A program made the translations under genes and the position numbers. A stretch of DNA of 20,307 nt from CAIZGX01 sp044374295 (GTDB lineage Bacteria > Bacteroidota > Bacteroidia > Flavobacteriales_D > Sanyastnellaceae), in assembly GCA_044374295.1 (NCBI GenBank), contig JBILOU010000038.1, positions 1 through 20,307 on the forward strand. Direction: 5' to 3'. Within the stretch, counting starts at the first letter, position 1, and each line of letters begins with the position of its first letter. The notes beneath the pieces were generated by a model. It did no database searches. It saw only the letters and a program-made list of their open reading frames with translations, and was not told where the DNA came from. Of the stretch, positions 1-7,886 are shown in pieces.

Positions 1-1
1 T

Positions 2-2284
2 CAATTGTTTTCTTCAATAGACATTCGCCTTGCTGAAGCGCGCGGTGACGATGCGTTCTTGGTTATTGTAGTGGAAGAACTTCCAAAGTTGGGAGTCTTC
101 AAATTTGACGGCATTAAGAAAGGAGATGCCGACAACATTCGAGAGAAGATGAAGATTCGTTCAGGAAATATCGTGAACGAAAACTTGAAGGCTACCGCAA
201 CGAATATCATCAAAGATTTTTATGTGGAAAAGGGTTACTTCAATGCGAAAGTGAATATCATTGAGAAGCCCTATCCGAATTTACCGAATGCAGTTGAATT
301 AACTTTCGACATTGAAAGAGGCAATCGGATTAAGATTGAAGAAATTGAATGGGTAGGAGCCGATAAGATGTCCGTAGCGACTTTGAATCGCACCATGAAG
401 AATACGAAAAAAGCAGCTTTCTATCATGTATTCAAATCTTCGAAATTCTTGGAAGAGGAATACGAAGAAGATAAAGCTGCGATTGTAGCGCGATACAACA
501 AAGAGGGTTTCCGCAATATGCGAATTGTGAAGGATTCAATTTATTCAGTTGGACCAGAGCGTTTGAAAATTCGAATCACATTAGATGAAGGAAATAAATT
601 TTATTTCCGCAACATCACCTTTATTGGAAATACCAAGTACCGAAGCAATTCACTCGATTCAATATTGAACATTAAGAAGGGCGACGTTTACAACATGGAA
701 GTGTTGCAGACGCGTTTGAATATGAATCAAACTGGACGCGACGTGGCTTCGTTGTATACAGATGATGGGTATTTGAATTTCTACGCGTATCCTGTCGAAT
801 CTTTGGTTCCGCCAGACAGCATAGACATTGAAGTTCGTATGGGTGAAGGAAAGCAATACCGCATTGGTGTGGTCAGTGTTTCCGGAAATACAAAGACGAA
901 TGACCATGTTATTTATCGCGAAATAAGAACACGTCCAGGAGATTTATTCAATCGCTCCGATCTGATTCGTTCACAACGCGAGTTGGCAAATTTGAATTAT
1001 TTCAGTCAAGAAGCATTTGATATACGAACCAATCCAAGACCTGATGAAGGTTTAGTGGATTTGGAATATGTTGTTGAAGAAAAGCCCTCCGACCAAATTG
1101 AATTGTCAGGTGGTTGGGGCGGTGGTCGCGTTGTTGGGTCACTCGGATTGAGTTTCAACAACTTCAGCATGCGTAATTTCTTCAAGAAGGAAGCATGGAG
1201 TCCACTTCCAACAGGCGATGGTCAAAGACTTTCCATACGCGCAATGAGTAATGGAGCTTTCTTTCAATCTTACAATCTAAGCTTTACCGAGCCTTGGTTG
1301 GGTGGAAAAAGACCGAATTCACTATCTGTTTCTGGTTACCACAGTGTTCAGTCGAACGGGCAGGCCAAGTACATTAATGATGCACTGAATCCAACGCGCC
1401 AGTCCCTCATCATTACAGGAGCTTCAGTAGTCTTCGGACAGCGTTGGCAGAAGCCAGATGACTGGTTCTTGTTCTTTGGCGGATTGTCGTATCAGCATTT
1501 TGATTTGAATAATTACGGGTCATTCTTCTCATTCAATAACGGATACTCGAACAACCTTGCTGCTAACTTCACTATAGAAAGAAGTTCATTGTCTGAGACA
1601 ATCTACCCAACATGGGGATCGAAGATTACCTTGAGTTCGAAGTTTACTTTGCCTTACACGACCATTGGAGAGAATGTCTTGGGTAAGGAGTATGATTATG
1701 CGAGTATGACCGACCAAGAAAAAGTAGACTGGGTAGAATACTATAAGATCAAGTTCACCGCCAACTGGTACACGTCTTTGAATAAGCACAAAACAAATAA
1801 ATTGGTATTGCATACACATGCTGGGTTTGGATTCCTCGGTGCCTACAACAAGAATCTAGGACAATCTCCGTTCGAGAGATTTTATTTGGGAGGGGTTTTC
1901 TTAAGCGGTTTCTTGCTCGATGGTCGTGAGATTGTGAATTTGCGTGGATACGATGATTTGTCTTTAACGATGCCTAGCGACCGTGTGGGAGCGCCTGTAA
2001 TCACAAAGTACGGAGCTGAGTTGAGATATCCGATCTCATTGAATCCACAGGCTACTATTTTTGCATTGGCTTTTGCTGAAGCCGGAAGAACATGGACAGA
2101 TTTTTCAGATTACAACCCGTTCAATTTGTATAAATCTGTTGGTGGTGGACTTCGAATCTTTTTACCTATGTTTGGATTGTTAGGGTTCGACTACGGTTGG
2201 AGATTGAACGATTTGCCGAACGCTCCGAATATGGCTCCAGGGCAGTTCCACTTCAGTATTGGTATGAACATGGGAGAATTATAA
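2..2284 (+). CDS. bamA: BamA outer-membrane assembly protein, 5'-truncated by window edge
   Basis: Central beta-barrel subunit of the BAM machine, which inserts beta-barrel proteins into the outer membrane. About 760 residues are present and the frame is open at the left edge, so the TTG at position 5 is not the true start: the first visible residues (LFSSIDIRL) are the end of POTRA 1. Four further POTRA modules follow, opening near KLGVFKFDGI, RIKIEEIEWVGA, KFYFRNITFIGN and QYRIGVVSVSGN. The barrel begins near SDQIELSGGWGGG. The NLRGYDD segment matches the conserved VRGF/Y loop-6 motif that reaches into the barrel. The protein ends FHFSIGMNMGEL, without the terminal aromatic residue common in outer-membrane barrels. 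Two skp-like genes follow directly, the first after 9 bases, as is usual in Bacteroidota. Family assignment is secure; the missing N-terminus (signal peptide and most of POTRA 1) lies upstream. Confidence 0.95.
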   Translation, partial: QLFSSIDIRLAEARGDDAFLVIVVEELPKLGVFKFDGIKKGDADNIREKMKIRSGNIVNENLKATATNIIKDFYVEKGYFNAKVNIIEKPYPNLPNAVELTFDIERGNRIKIEEIEWVGADKMSVATLNRTMKNTKKAAFYHVFKSSKFLEEEYEEDKAAIVARYNKEGFRNMRIVKDSIYSVGPERLKIRITLDEGNKFYFRNITFIGNTKYRSNSLDSILNIKKGDVYNMEVLQTRLNMNQTGRDVASLYTDDGYLNFYAYPVESLVPPDSIDIEVRMGEGKQYRIGVVSVSGNTKTNDHVIYREIRTRPGDLFNRSDLIRSQRELANLNYFSQEAFDIRTNPRPDEGLVDLEYVVEEKPSDQIELSGGWGGGRVVGSLGLSFNNFSMRNFFKKEAWSPLPTGDGQRLSIRAMSNGAFFQSYNLSFTEPWLGGKRPNSLSVSGYHSVQSNGQAKYINDALNPTRQSLIITGASVVFGQRWQKPDDWFLFFGGLSYQHFDLNNYGSFFSFNNGYSNNLAANFTIERSSLSETIYPTWGSKITLSSKFTLPYTTIGENVLGKEYDYASMTDQEKVDWVEYYKIKFTANWYTSLNKHKTNKLVLHTHAGFGFLGAYNKNLGQSPFERFYLGGVFLSGFLLDGREIVNLRGYDDLSLTMPSDRVGAPVITKYGAELRYPISLNPQATIFALAFAEAGRTWTDFSDYNPFNLYKSVGGGLRIFLPMFGLLGFDYGWRLNDLPNAPNMAPGQFHFSIGMNMGEL

Positions 2285-2293
2285 TTAAGTATT

Positions 2294-2944
2294 ATGAAAA
2301 CAAACGCATTCATTCGGTTAGTATTTGTAATGGCATTCTTGATTTTGGGAAATGGACTTTTCGCACAGAAGTTTGCCTACGTAGATTCGAAATACATTTT
2401 GTCACACATGGCTGAATATGTTGCGGCTCAGAAGCAAATTAATGAGCTGAGTTCTGAATGGCAGGCTCAGGTAGAGCAGAAGTATACAGCCATTGAACAA
2501 TTGGAAAAATCATTTCAAGCAGAGAAGATTTTGCTTACTGAAGAAATGAAGAAGAAACGCGAAGCAGATATTACAGAGCGTCGTGAAGAAGCAAAGCAAT
2601 ATCAAAAATCGAAGTTTGGTGTGGACGGAGATTTGTTCAAGAAGCGAGAAGAATTGGTGGCCCCAATACAAGAGCAAATTTTTCAAGCCATTGAAGACAT
2701 TGCTTCGCAATCGCAATACATGGTGGTGTTCGATAAAGCGAATCATTCAAACCTTTTGTACACCAATCCAAAGCATGACATTAGCGATAAAGTTTTGAAG
2801 AAAATGGGATTGAAACCAGGAGAAGTTTTAGATAAAGACGAAGACGATAAGGAAGATTCTGATGAGAAACCTGGCGAAAAACCTGGTACAGGAACAGAGC
2901 GTCCAGGAAATGATCGTCCAAGTTCACCGGGAAAAGGCAAGTAA
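2294..2944 (+). CDS. skp: Skp/OmpH-family periplasmic chaperone, copy 1, with acidic Pro/Gly tail
   Basis: Periplasmic holdase that keeps unfolded outer-membrane proteins soluble on the way to BamA. The 216-residue product has a signal peptide ending near GNGLFAQ. It continues with KFAYVDSKYIL, the usual OmpH opening strand. A long Lys/Glu/Gln-rich stretch (about residues 45-125) should form the coiled-coil arms. A short core follows, with the typical closing strand YMVVFDKANHSNLLYTNP. After about residue 178 the protein runs into a low-complexity tail rich in Asp, Glu, Lys, Pro and Gly that the second copy lacks. It starts 9 bases after bamA and is very probably co-transcribed. The function is inferred from the family and from the position next to bamA; the role of the tail is unknown. 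Confidence 0.9.
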   Translation: MKTNAFIRLVFVMAFLILGNGLFAQKFAYVDSKYILSHMAEYVAAQKQINELSSEWQAQVEQKYTAIEQLEKSFQAEKILLTEEMKKKREADITERREEAKQYQKSKFGVDGDLFKKREELVAPIQEQIFQAIEDIASQSQYMVVFDKANHSNLLYTNPKHDISDKVLKKMGLKPGEVLDKDEDDKEDSDEKPGEKPGTGTERPGNDRPSSPGKGK

Positions 2945-2948
2945 TGCG

Positions 2949-2956
2949 TATTTTTG
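2949..2956 (+). promoter_or_regulatory. Candidate Bacteroidota -7 promoter element before second skp
   Basis: TATTTTTG matches TAnnTTTG exactly and lies 37 bases before the ATG of the second skp gene. No clear TTG/TTTG -33 element is seen at the usual distance, so this is a partial match. The start codon is preceded by an A-rich stretch (2971-2992), a common pattern in this phylum. If real, it would let the second chaperone be made separately from bamA and skp copy 1. Confidence 0.4.
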
Positions 2957-2993
2957 GTACTGTCATTGAATAGAAGAAAAAAACAATACAATC

Positions 2994-3536
2994 ATGAAGA
3001 AGACAATTTTAGCAGCACTATTTATTTCATTGGGATTTGGTGCATTCGCGCAGAAGTTAGCGCACGTAGATAGACAAGCAATTCTTTTGCAAATGCCAGC
3101 AATGAAAGGTGTTCAAGCAGATATGGAGACAGCTAAGAAATCTTTCGAAGGCGAATACGTAGTTATGCAAAAAGAGCATGACGACAAAGTTGCCGAGTAC
3201 GAAACAAAAACTAAATTGGCGGTAAGCGCTGGTGGATGGCCAGAGGCAATCCGTCAAAGTAAAGCTCAAGCTATTGCAGACTTGGAGCAAAACATGATGG
3301 ATTTCCAACAAACAGCAAACGATGAATTGCAACAAGAGCAAGACAGATTGTTGAAGCCATTGGTTGAAGAGTTCGATGCAGCAGTTGCGAAAATTGCTAA
3401 GGCAGGTGGATATACATACGTATTCGACCTTGGAGCTGGAAACTTGGTTTATTCAGGTGGCGAGGATATCGGAGATAAGTTGAAAGTGGAATTGAAAATT
3501 CCAGCAACAGCTCCAACTTCTCCAACACAGAAATAA
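2994..3536 (+). CDS. skp: Skp/OmpH-family periplasmic chaperone, copy 2
   Basis: Second OmpH-family chaperone, 180 residues. The signal peptide MKKTILAALFISLGFGAFAQ is followed by KLAHVDRQAILLQMP, parallel to the first copy's KFAYVDSKYIL. Residues of about 35-120 are Lys/Glu/Gln-rich and probably helical, giving the coiled-coil arms. The closing strand YTYVFDLGAGNLVYSG matches the family core. It has only a short Thr/Pro/Ser tail. It lies 49 bases after copy 1, and an intrinsic terminator follows its stop codon by about 17 bases, so it closes the bamA-skp-skp transcription unit. Tandem skp pairs are usual in Bacteroidota; the division of labour between the copies cannot be read from the sequence. 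Confidence 0.9.
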   Translation: MKKTILAALFISLGFGAFAQKLAHVDRQAILLQMPAMKGVQADMETAKKSFEGEYVVMQKEHDDKVAEYETKTKLAVSAGGWPEAIRQSKAQAIADLEQNMMDFQQTANDELQQEQDRLLKPLVEEFDAAVAKIAKAGGYTYVFDLGAGNLVYSGGEDIGDKLKVELKIPATAPTSPTQK

Positions 3537-3553
3537 TAGTTACTACAACATTG

Positions 3554-3579
3554 AAATCCCGCTAGGCGGGATTTTTTTT
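3554..3579 (+). terminator. Rho-independent terminator after the skp pair
   Basis: A perfect 9-bp stem (3554-3562 pairing with 3566-3574), GC-rich in its middle, closes on a 3-base loop (TAG). The T-run of eight (3572-3579) overlaps the end of the stem. It follows the stop codon of the second skp gene and ends 3 bases before the ATG of murI, which is unusually close. Confidence 0.9.
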
Positions 3580-3582
3580 GCT

Positions 3583-4401
3583 ATGAACACAGACCCAATA
3601 GGAATTTTCGATTCCGGAATAGGCGGATTAACCGTTGCGAAGGCCATACAGAAGGTTCTTCCCAACGAATCGTTTATTTATTTCGGAGATACTGCTCATT
3701 TACCCTACGGCGATAAGTCGCCCGATAGTATTCGTGCTTATTCAAAACGCATTGCGGAATTGTTGGTTGAGCATAAATGCAAAGCCATTGTCATTGCTTG
3801 CAACACCGCTTCGGCGCATGCATACAAGACAGTGGTGAAGAGCATTCCTTCGCACATTCCAGTCATTAATGTGGTTGATCCTGTAGCAGCATACACCGCT
3901 TCACATTATGCGAAAGGTAAGGTTGGTGTAATTGGAACGAAGGGCACCATTCATTCCCGCATTTATGTAAAGCGAATAGAAAAGTTGAATCCTAGTTTGA
4001 AGGTGCTATCTAACGCCACTCCCTTGTTGGCTTCCATGATTGAAGAGGGTTATTACAACAACAAAATTTCCCAAAGTATTATAGATAGTTATTTGTCGAA
4101 GTCTTCTTTCAAGGGAATTGAAGCGCTAATTTTAGGCTGCACGCATTATCCGTTGATCAAAAAGGAGGTCGAGAAATTTTATCAGCAAAAAATAGAGATC
4201 ATCGACAGCGCTTCAGTTGTGGCGCAATACGTTTCTGATGTATTGAAGAAAAAGGGTATTTTAAACACAAGCAAACGCAAAGCGAAATACTCTTTCTGGG
4301 TTTCAGATTATACCGAGTCTTTCGAGAAAAGCACAGAAATTTTCTTCAACCAAAAATTGAAATTGGTAGAGAAAAGAATTTGGAAAGACGAGCGTTATTA
4401 A
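3583..4401 (+). CDS. murI: Glutamate racemase
   Basis: Interconverts L- and D-glutamate to supply D-Glu for peptidoglycan; cytoplasmic and cofactor-independent. The product is 272 residues, a normal length. It opens PIGIFDSGIGGLTV with the family's Asp-Ser (D10, S11). Both catalytic cysteines are present: C73 in VIACNTASA and C186 in LGCTHYPL, the latter followed by the conserved His. The FGDTAHLPYG segment is also typical. The ATG is fixed by the conserved N-terminus: there is no room upstream, because the terminator of the skp operon ends 3 bases before it, and no Shine-Dalgarno sequence is visible. Its last 4 bases overlap the end of purH on the other strand. Identification is secure; how it is transcribed is unclear. 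Confidence 0.96.
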   Translation: MNTDPIGIFDSGIGGLTVAKAIQKVLPNESFIYFGDTAHLPYGDKSPDSIRAYSKRIAELLVEHKCKAIVIACNTASAHAYKTVVKSIPSHIPVINVVDPVAAYTASHYAKGKVGVIGTKGTIHSRIYVKRIEKLNPSLKVLSNATPLLASMIEEGYYNNKISQSIIDSYLSKSSFKGIEALILGCTHYPLIKKEVEKFYQQKIEIIDSASVVAQYVSDVLKKKGILNTSKRKAKYSFWVSDYTESFEKSTEIFFNQKLKLVEKRIWKDERY

Positions 4402-5921
4402 TGTTTGAAATGACGAACACCGGTCATATACATGGCTACTCCGTTCGCATTGCAATAGTCTACTGAAAGCTGATCTTTAATAGAACCACCAGGCTGAACA
4501 ACAGCAATAACTCCGGCATTCTTTGCAATTTCTACACAGTCAGGGAAAGGGAAAAATGCATCGCTAGCCATTGCGCTTCCCTCTAAAGAAAAACCAAAGT
4601 GCTTTGCTTTTTCAATGGCTTGTTGAAGCGCATCTACACGAGAAGTTTGCCCAGTTCCACTAGCAAGTAAGGTGTTGTTTTTTGCAAGCACAATCGTGTT
4701 ACTCTTGGTGTGTTTCACCAATTTATTTGCGAAGATCATGTCCTCAATAGATGCAGAGCTTGCTTGAGTTTGTGTCGCGCATTTTAAGTCAGAAGCCGAC
4801 TCTGTAGCGTTGTCTTTTTCTTGAACCAAATAGCCATTCAAAATAGATCTTACTTGGGTTTGAAGAAGCGGAGTTTCTTTAATGATAAGAATGATGCGGT
4901 TCGCTTTTGATTTCAATAATTCAACCGCTTCATTTGTGTATGAGGGAGCTATAACTACTTCACAAAAAAGTGAATTTATTTTTTCAGCGGTAGCTAAATC
5001 AATTTCTCCATTTGCAATGAGCACACCGCCGAAAGCAGAGGTGCTGTCGCAGGCCAACGCGGCCTCATAGGCTTCAACCATAGAAGTACGGGTAGCTATT
5101 CCGCATGCGTTGTTGTGTTTCAAAATAGCGAATGTCGGAGCATCTTTTTTGAACTCACCAATCAACTGCACGGCAGCTTCAACATCTAATAAATTGTTGT
5201 AAGAAAGCTCTTTCCCATTAAGCTTCGTGAACAACGCATCGAGGTCGCCAAAGAAGCTTCCTTTTTGATGTGGATTTTCTCCGTAACGAAGAACATGCGC
5301 ATCGCGCGATGCTATGCGCAAAGAGCCTTCGTCGTTGCCTTTGAAGTATGAATAAATAGCAGAATCGTAGTGTGAAGAAACTTCGAAAGCTTGCTTCGCA
5401 AAAAATTGTCTTTGCTCAAGTGTGGTCTCACCTTTTTGGTTCACCAACAACTCGTGTAATACCTGGTATTCGTTTTTCGAAGGAACAATGACAACATCGT
5501 TGAAGTTTTTTGCTGCACCGCGAATGAGTGCAATTCCTCCAATGTCGATCTTCTCAATGATGTCTTCATGTGAAGCACCGGAAGCAACTGTTTTTTCGAA
5601 AGGATACAAATCAACAATGACACAATCGATTGCGTGAATGTTGTACTTCGCGGACTCTTCTAGATCTTGCGCTTCGTCGCGTCTGTACAAAATTCCACCA
5701 AGAACTCCTGGATGAAGCGTTTTAACTCTTCCACCGAAAATACTTGGATATCCGGTTAAATCTTCAACCGCCGTAACTGGAATTCCCATGTTCTCAATGA
5801 ACGTTTGTGTCCCGCCGGTGCTGTAAAGTGTTATGCCTAATTGGTGCATTTGTTCAACAATCGGAGCTAATCCGTCTTTATCAAACACTGAAATGAGGGC
5901 TGAAGAAATTCTTTTATTCAC
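4398..5921 (-). CDS. purH: Bifunctional AICAR formyltransferase / IMP cyclohydrolase
   Basis: Catalyses the last two steps of de novo purine synthesis, AICAR to FAICAR to IMP; cytoplasmic. The product is 507 residues. The N-terminal IMP cyclohydrolase (MGS-like) domain shows SALISVFDKDGL, STGGT, GGRVKTLHPGVLGGIL and DLYPFEKT. The C-terminal formyltransferase domain shows LRYGENPHQKG (about 211-221), KHNNACGIA with the catalytic Lys-His (K268, H269), and DAFFPFPD and QPGGSIKD near the end. The start codon is GTG at 5921. An earlier start is unlikely, since NKRISSALISVFDKDGL is already the usual N-terminus. It is tail to tail with murI and divergent from the desaturase. A perfect 15-base palindrome lies 22 bases before the start and could be an operator. 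Both active domains look intact. Confidence 0.96.
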   Translation of the reverse strand: MNKRISSALISVFDKDGLAPIVEQMHQLGITLYSTGGTQTFIENMGIPVTAVEDLTGYPSIFGGRVKTLHPGVLGGILYRRDEAQDLEESAKYNIHAIDCVIVDLYPFEKTVASGASHEDIIEKIDIGGIALIRGAAKNFNDVVIVPSKNEYQVLHELLVNQKGETTLEQRQFFAKQAFEVSSHYDSAIYSYFKGNDEGSLRIASRDAHVLRYGENPHQKGSFFGDLDALFTKLNGKELSYNNLLDVEAAVQLIGEFKKDAPTFAILKHNNACGIATRTSMVEAYEAALACDSTSAFGGVLIANGEIDLATAEKINSLFCEVVIAPSYTNEAVELLKSKANRIILIIKETPLLQTQVRSILNGYLVQEKDNATESASDLKCATQTQASSASIEDMIFANKLVKHTKSNTIVLAKNNTLLASGTGQTSRVDALQQAIEKAKHFGFSLEGSAMASDAFFPFPDCVEIAKNAGVIAVVQPGGSIKDQLSVDYCNANGVAMYMTGVRHFKH

Positions 5922-5943
5922 GGCTTTGAAAATTAAGTCGCGA

Positions 5944-5958
5944 ATTTACAATGTAAAT
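5944..5958. repeat. Perfect 7-bp palindrome upstream of purH
   Basis: ATTTACA-A-TGTAAAT has 7-bp arms (5944-5950 and 5952-5958) around one base. It lies between the divergent purH and desaturase genes, 22 bases upstream of the purH GTG. Its size and symmetry fit a dimeric regulator site, but with one copy and no known motif match this is only a candidate. Confidence 0.4.
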
Positions 5959-6012
5959 CAGGGTATTAGCCGTGCTTTTTTCAACAAGAGACAATTAATG
6001 TCATTTTGTGGC

Positions 6013-6041
6013 TTTGTGCCACTTTTCAAGCCCTATCTTTG
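6013..6041 (+). promoter_or_regulatory. Bacteroidota-type promoter for the desaturase gene
   Basis: TTTG (6013-6016), 17 bases, then TATCTTTG (6034-6041) match the Bacteroidota -33 (TTTG) and -7 (TAnnTTTG) elements with acceptable spacing. Transcription would begin near 6046-6050, leaving a leader of about 20 bases that contains the Shine-Dalgarno sequence of the desaturase. This is the best full promoter match in the window. Confidence 0.7.
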
Positions 6042-6054
6042 AGTAAACCATAAA

Positions 6055-6060
6055 AAGGAG
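6055..6060 (+). promoter_or_regulatory. Shine-Dalgarno AAGGAG that fixes a TTG start
   Basis: AAGGAG ends 8 bases before TTG at 6069. Clear Shine-Dalgarno sequences are rare in Bacteroidota. This one supports TTG as the true start of the desaturase, because no ATG in that frame lies nearby upstream. Confidence 0.7.
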
Positions 6061-6068
6061 ATCATACA

Positions 6069-7130
6069 TTGGCATTTTCACTCGGCAATCAAGCACACCC
6101 GTTTTTCGATACACTGAACGAACGCGTAGAAAAGTATTTCATTACAAAAGGTATCAAGAGAACAGGTAACTGGAAGATTTACACGAAAGCCACTGTTTTG
6201 TTAATATCCATAGGTCTCATATACGCCTCTCTTCTGCTTTTTCAATCTTGGCAGGCACAGCTCATTCTTTGGTCTGTCTTGGGTATGGTGTTCGCCGCAA
6301 TTGGTTTTAATCTTATGCACGACAGTGCTCACGGAAGCTTCTCTTCGAAGTCTTGGGTGAATCAAATGATGGGTTATTCATTGAATATTATTGGTGGAAA
6401 TGTGTTTTTATGGAAACTGAAGCACAACCAAATTCACCATGTTTATACCAATATTCAAGGGGTTGACGAGGACATAGATGTTGAACCATTCTTGCGTGTG
6501 AATGAGCAACAGAAGAGATATTGGTTCCACAAATACCAGCACATTTACTGGGCTGTAATCTACGGGACCACCTATTTTTTATGGGTTTATGTTAAAGATT
6601 TTAGTAAATATTTCAGCAGAATGATTGGTGAAACGCCGATCAGAAAAATTCCGCGTAACGAGCATATTATCTTTTGGACGAGTAAACTTTTTTATGTAGT
6701 AGCGTTCATTCTCGTTCCAGTTCTTGTGGTAGGTTGGTTGAAGACTTTGATAGGATACACAGTTATGCTATTTGTTACGGGATGGATTATTGCCGTAGTG
6801 TTCCAATTGGCTCACGTCGTTGAAGGAAGAAATTTCCATTTGCCAGAGACCGATGGAAGAATGTTGAAGGAAGAATGGGCATTGCATCAAGTAAATACAA
6901 CTGCCAACTTCGCAACGAAGAGCAAAATTGTTTCGTGGCTAACGGGCGGACTGAATTTCCAGGTAGAGCACCATCTCTTTCCAAGAATTAGTCACATTCA
7001 CTATCCGTATATAAATGAAATTGTTCGCGACACGTGCAAAGAGTATGGGGTAGATTATCAGGAGTATCCAAATGTACTTTCAGCCATTCGTGCTCACGTA
7101 AGTCATTTGCGTATTTTAGGTGCCGCATAA
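6069..7130 (+). CDS. Membrane fatty-acid (acyl-CoA/acyl-lipid) desaturase
   Basis: Di-iron integral-membrane desaturase that puts a cis double bond into fatty acyl chains, probably tuning membrane fluidity. The product is 353 residues and the three His boxes are intact: HDSAH (84-88), HNQIHH (119-124) and QVEHH (298-302). Hydrophobic segments at about 42-60 and 63-82, and two more around 205-255, fit a four-helix membrane protein with a cytosolic active site. QVEHH, with Gln in the third box, is typical of front-end and linoleoyl-CoA-desaturase-like enzymes (PF00487), but there is no cytochrome b5 domain, so electrons must come from a separate ferredoxin or cytochrome. The start is TTG, chosen because of the Shine-Dalgarno sequence at 6055-6060. 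It is transcribed alone, divergent from purH. Regiospecificity cannot be read from the sequence. Confidence 0.9.
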   Translation: MAFSLGNQAHPFFDTLNERVEKYFITKGIKRTGNWKIYTKATVLLISIGLIYASLLLFQSWQAQLILWSVLGMVFAAIGFNLMHDSAHGSFSSKSWVNQMMGYSLNIIGGNVFLWKLKHNQIHHVYTNIQGVDEDIDVEPFLRVNEQQKRYWFHKYQHIYWAVIYGTTYFLWVYVKDFSKYFSRMIGETPIRKIPRNEHIIFWTSKLFYVVAFILVPVLVVGWLKTLIGYTVMLFVTGWIIAVVFQLAHVVEGRNFHLPETDGRMLKEEWALHQVNTTANFATKSKIVSWLTGGLNFQVEHHLFPRISHIHYPYINEIVRDTCKEYGVDYQEYPNVLSAIRAHVSHLRILGAA

Positions 7131-7134
7131 TTTG

Positions 7135-7142
7135 TATTTTTG
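7135..7142 (+). promoter_or_regulatory. Candidate -7 promoter element upstream of yebC
   Basis: TATTTTTG is an exact TAnnTTTG match, 33 bases before the yebC ATG and just after the desaturase stop codon. The region 17-20 bases upstream is only T-rich (7114-7117), so the -33 element is weak. The nine bases GTATTTTTG recur before the second skp gene and before the second diheme gene. Confidence 0.5.
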
Positions 7143-7143
7143 T

Positions 7144-7175
7144 TTTGTCTACTTGGACAAATTTTAGATTTTTTT
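7144..7175 (+). terminator. Weak terminator-like hairpin with T-rich tail before yebC
   Basis: TTTGTC (7144-7149) can pair with GACAAA (7156-7161) over a 6-base loop. A T-rich tract ending in seven T (7169-7175) follows and directly abuts the yebC ATG. The stem is short and AT-rich, so this may be a weak terminator for the desaturase, a leader hairpin of yebC, or chance. Confidence 0.3.
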
Positions 7176-7886
7176 ATGGGAAGAATATTTGAAAAGCGAA
7201 AGCACAAGATGTTCGCTCGCTATGATCGTATGGCGAAAGCGTTCACGCGGATAGGAAAAGAAATTGCAATGGCTGTTAAGGCTGGTGGTCCAGATCCTGC
7301 GTATAACCCACGCTTACGTCAGTGTGTGGCAAACGCGAAAGGGGTAAACATGCCTAAAGACCGTGTAGATGCCGCAATTAAGAGAGCATCAAGTAAGGAT
7401 GCAAGTAACTACGAAGAAGTTGTTTACGAAGGCTACGGCCCTTATGGAGTTCCAATTTTAGTGGAAACGGCAACGGATAATCCAACTCGAACAGTAGCAA
7501 ACATCCGTTTGTATTTCAATAGATCAGGCGGATTAATGGGTAATAGCGGTTCGTTATCTTTCATTTTTGAAAGGAAGGGAGTTTTCCGCTTGCCTGTTGA
7601 TCAAATTCCTTCTTGGGAAGAATTAGAATTGGAATTGATTGACCACGGTCTAGATAGTTCAGAGCAAGAAGAAAACGAAATAATCATATACACTGCGTTT
7701 TCAGATTTCGGAAACATGCAGAAGGCTCTAGAAGATAGAGGAATTGTTCCAACCAAAGCAGGGCTTGAGAGAATTCCTAATACGTACGCAGAAATTACTG
7801 AAGAGCAAACCGATGAGATTTTGGAATTGGTCGAAAAGATTGAAGCGGACGAAGATGTTCTAGCTGTTTATCACAATTTGGGATAA
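7176..7886 (+). CDS. yebC: YebC/PmpR/TACO1-family protein
   Basis: Cytoplasmic YebC/PmpR/TACO1 family (PF01709). Members have been described as DNA-binding regulators and, more recently, as ribosome-associated factors that help translation through difficult stretches such as polyproline. The product is 236 residues from the ATG at 7176. That start is preferred over an in-frame ATG at 7140, because MGRIFEKRKHKMFARYDRMAKAFTR matches the family N-terminus, while the extra 12 residues are hydrophobic and unlike it. Diagnostic segments are GPDPAYNPRL, NMPKDRVDAAIKRA, YEGYGPYGVPI, ETATDNPTRTVANIR and GSLSFIFERKGV. The stop codon overlaps the next gene's start (TAATG), suggesting translational coupling. 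The family call is secure; which role it plays here is not known. Confidence 0.95.
   Translation: MGRIFEKRKHKMFARYDRMAKAFTRIGKEIAMAVKAGGPDPAYNPRLRQCVANAKGVNMPKDRVDAAIKRASSKDASNYEEVVYEGYGPYGVPILVETATDNPTRTVANIRLYFNRSGGLMGNSGSLSFIFERKGVFRLPVDQIPSWEELELELIDHGLDSSEQEENEIIIYTAFSDFGNMQKALEDRGIVPTKAGLERIPNTYAEITEEQTDEILELVEKIEADEDVLAVYHNLG

Noticed and set aside
5..7. TTG at position 5 as the start of the first gene
   Set aside because: The frame is open to the window edge and the first residues are the middle of a BamA POTRA domain; the real start lies upstream.
7140..7175. Twelve-residue N-terminal extension of YebC
   Set aside because: The extension is hydrophobic and not family-like, and it overlaps the candidate promoter and hairpin; the ATG at 7176 gives the canonical MGR start.
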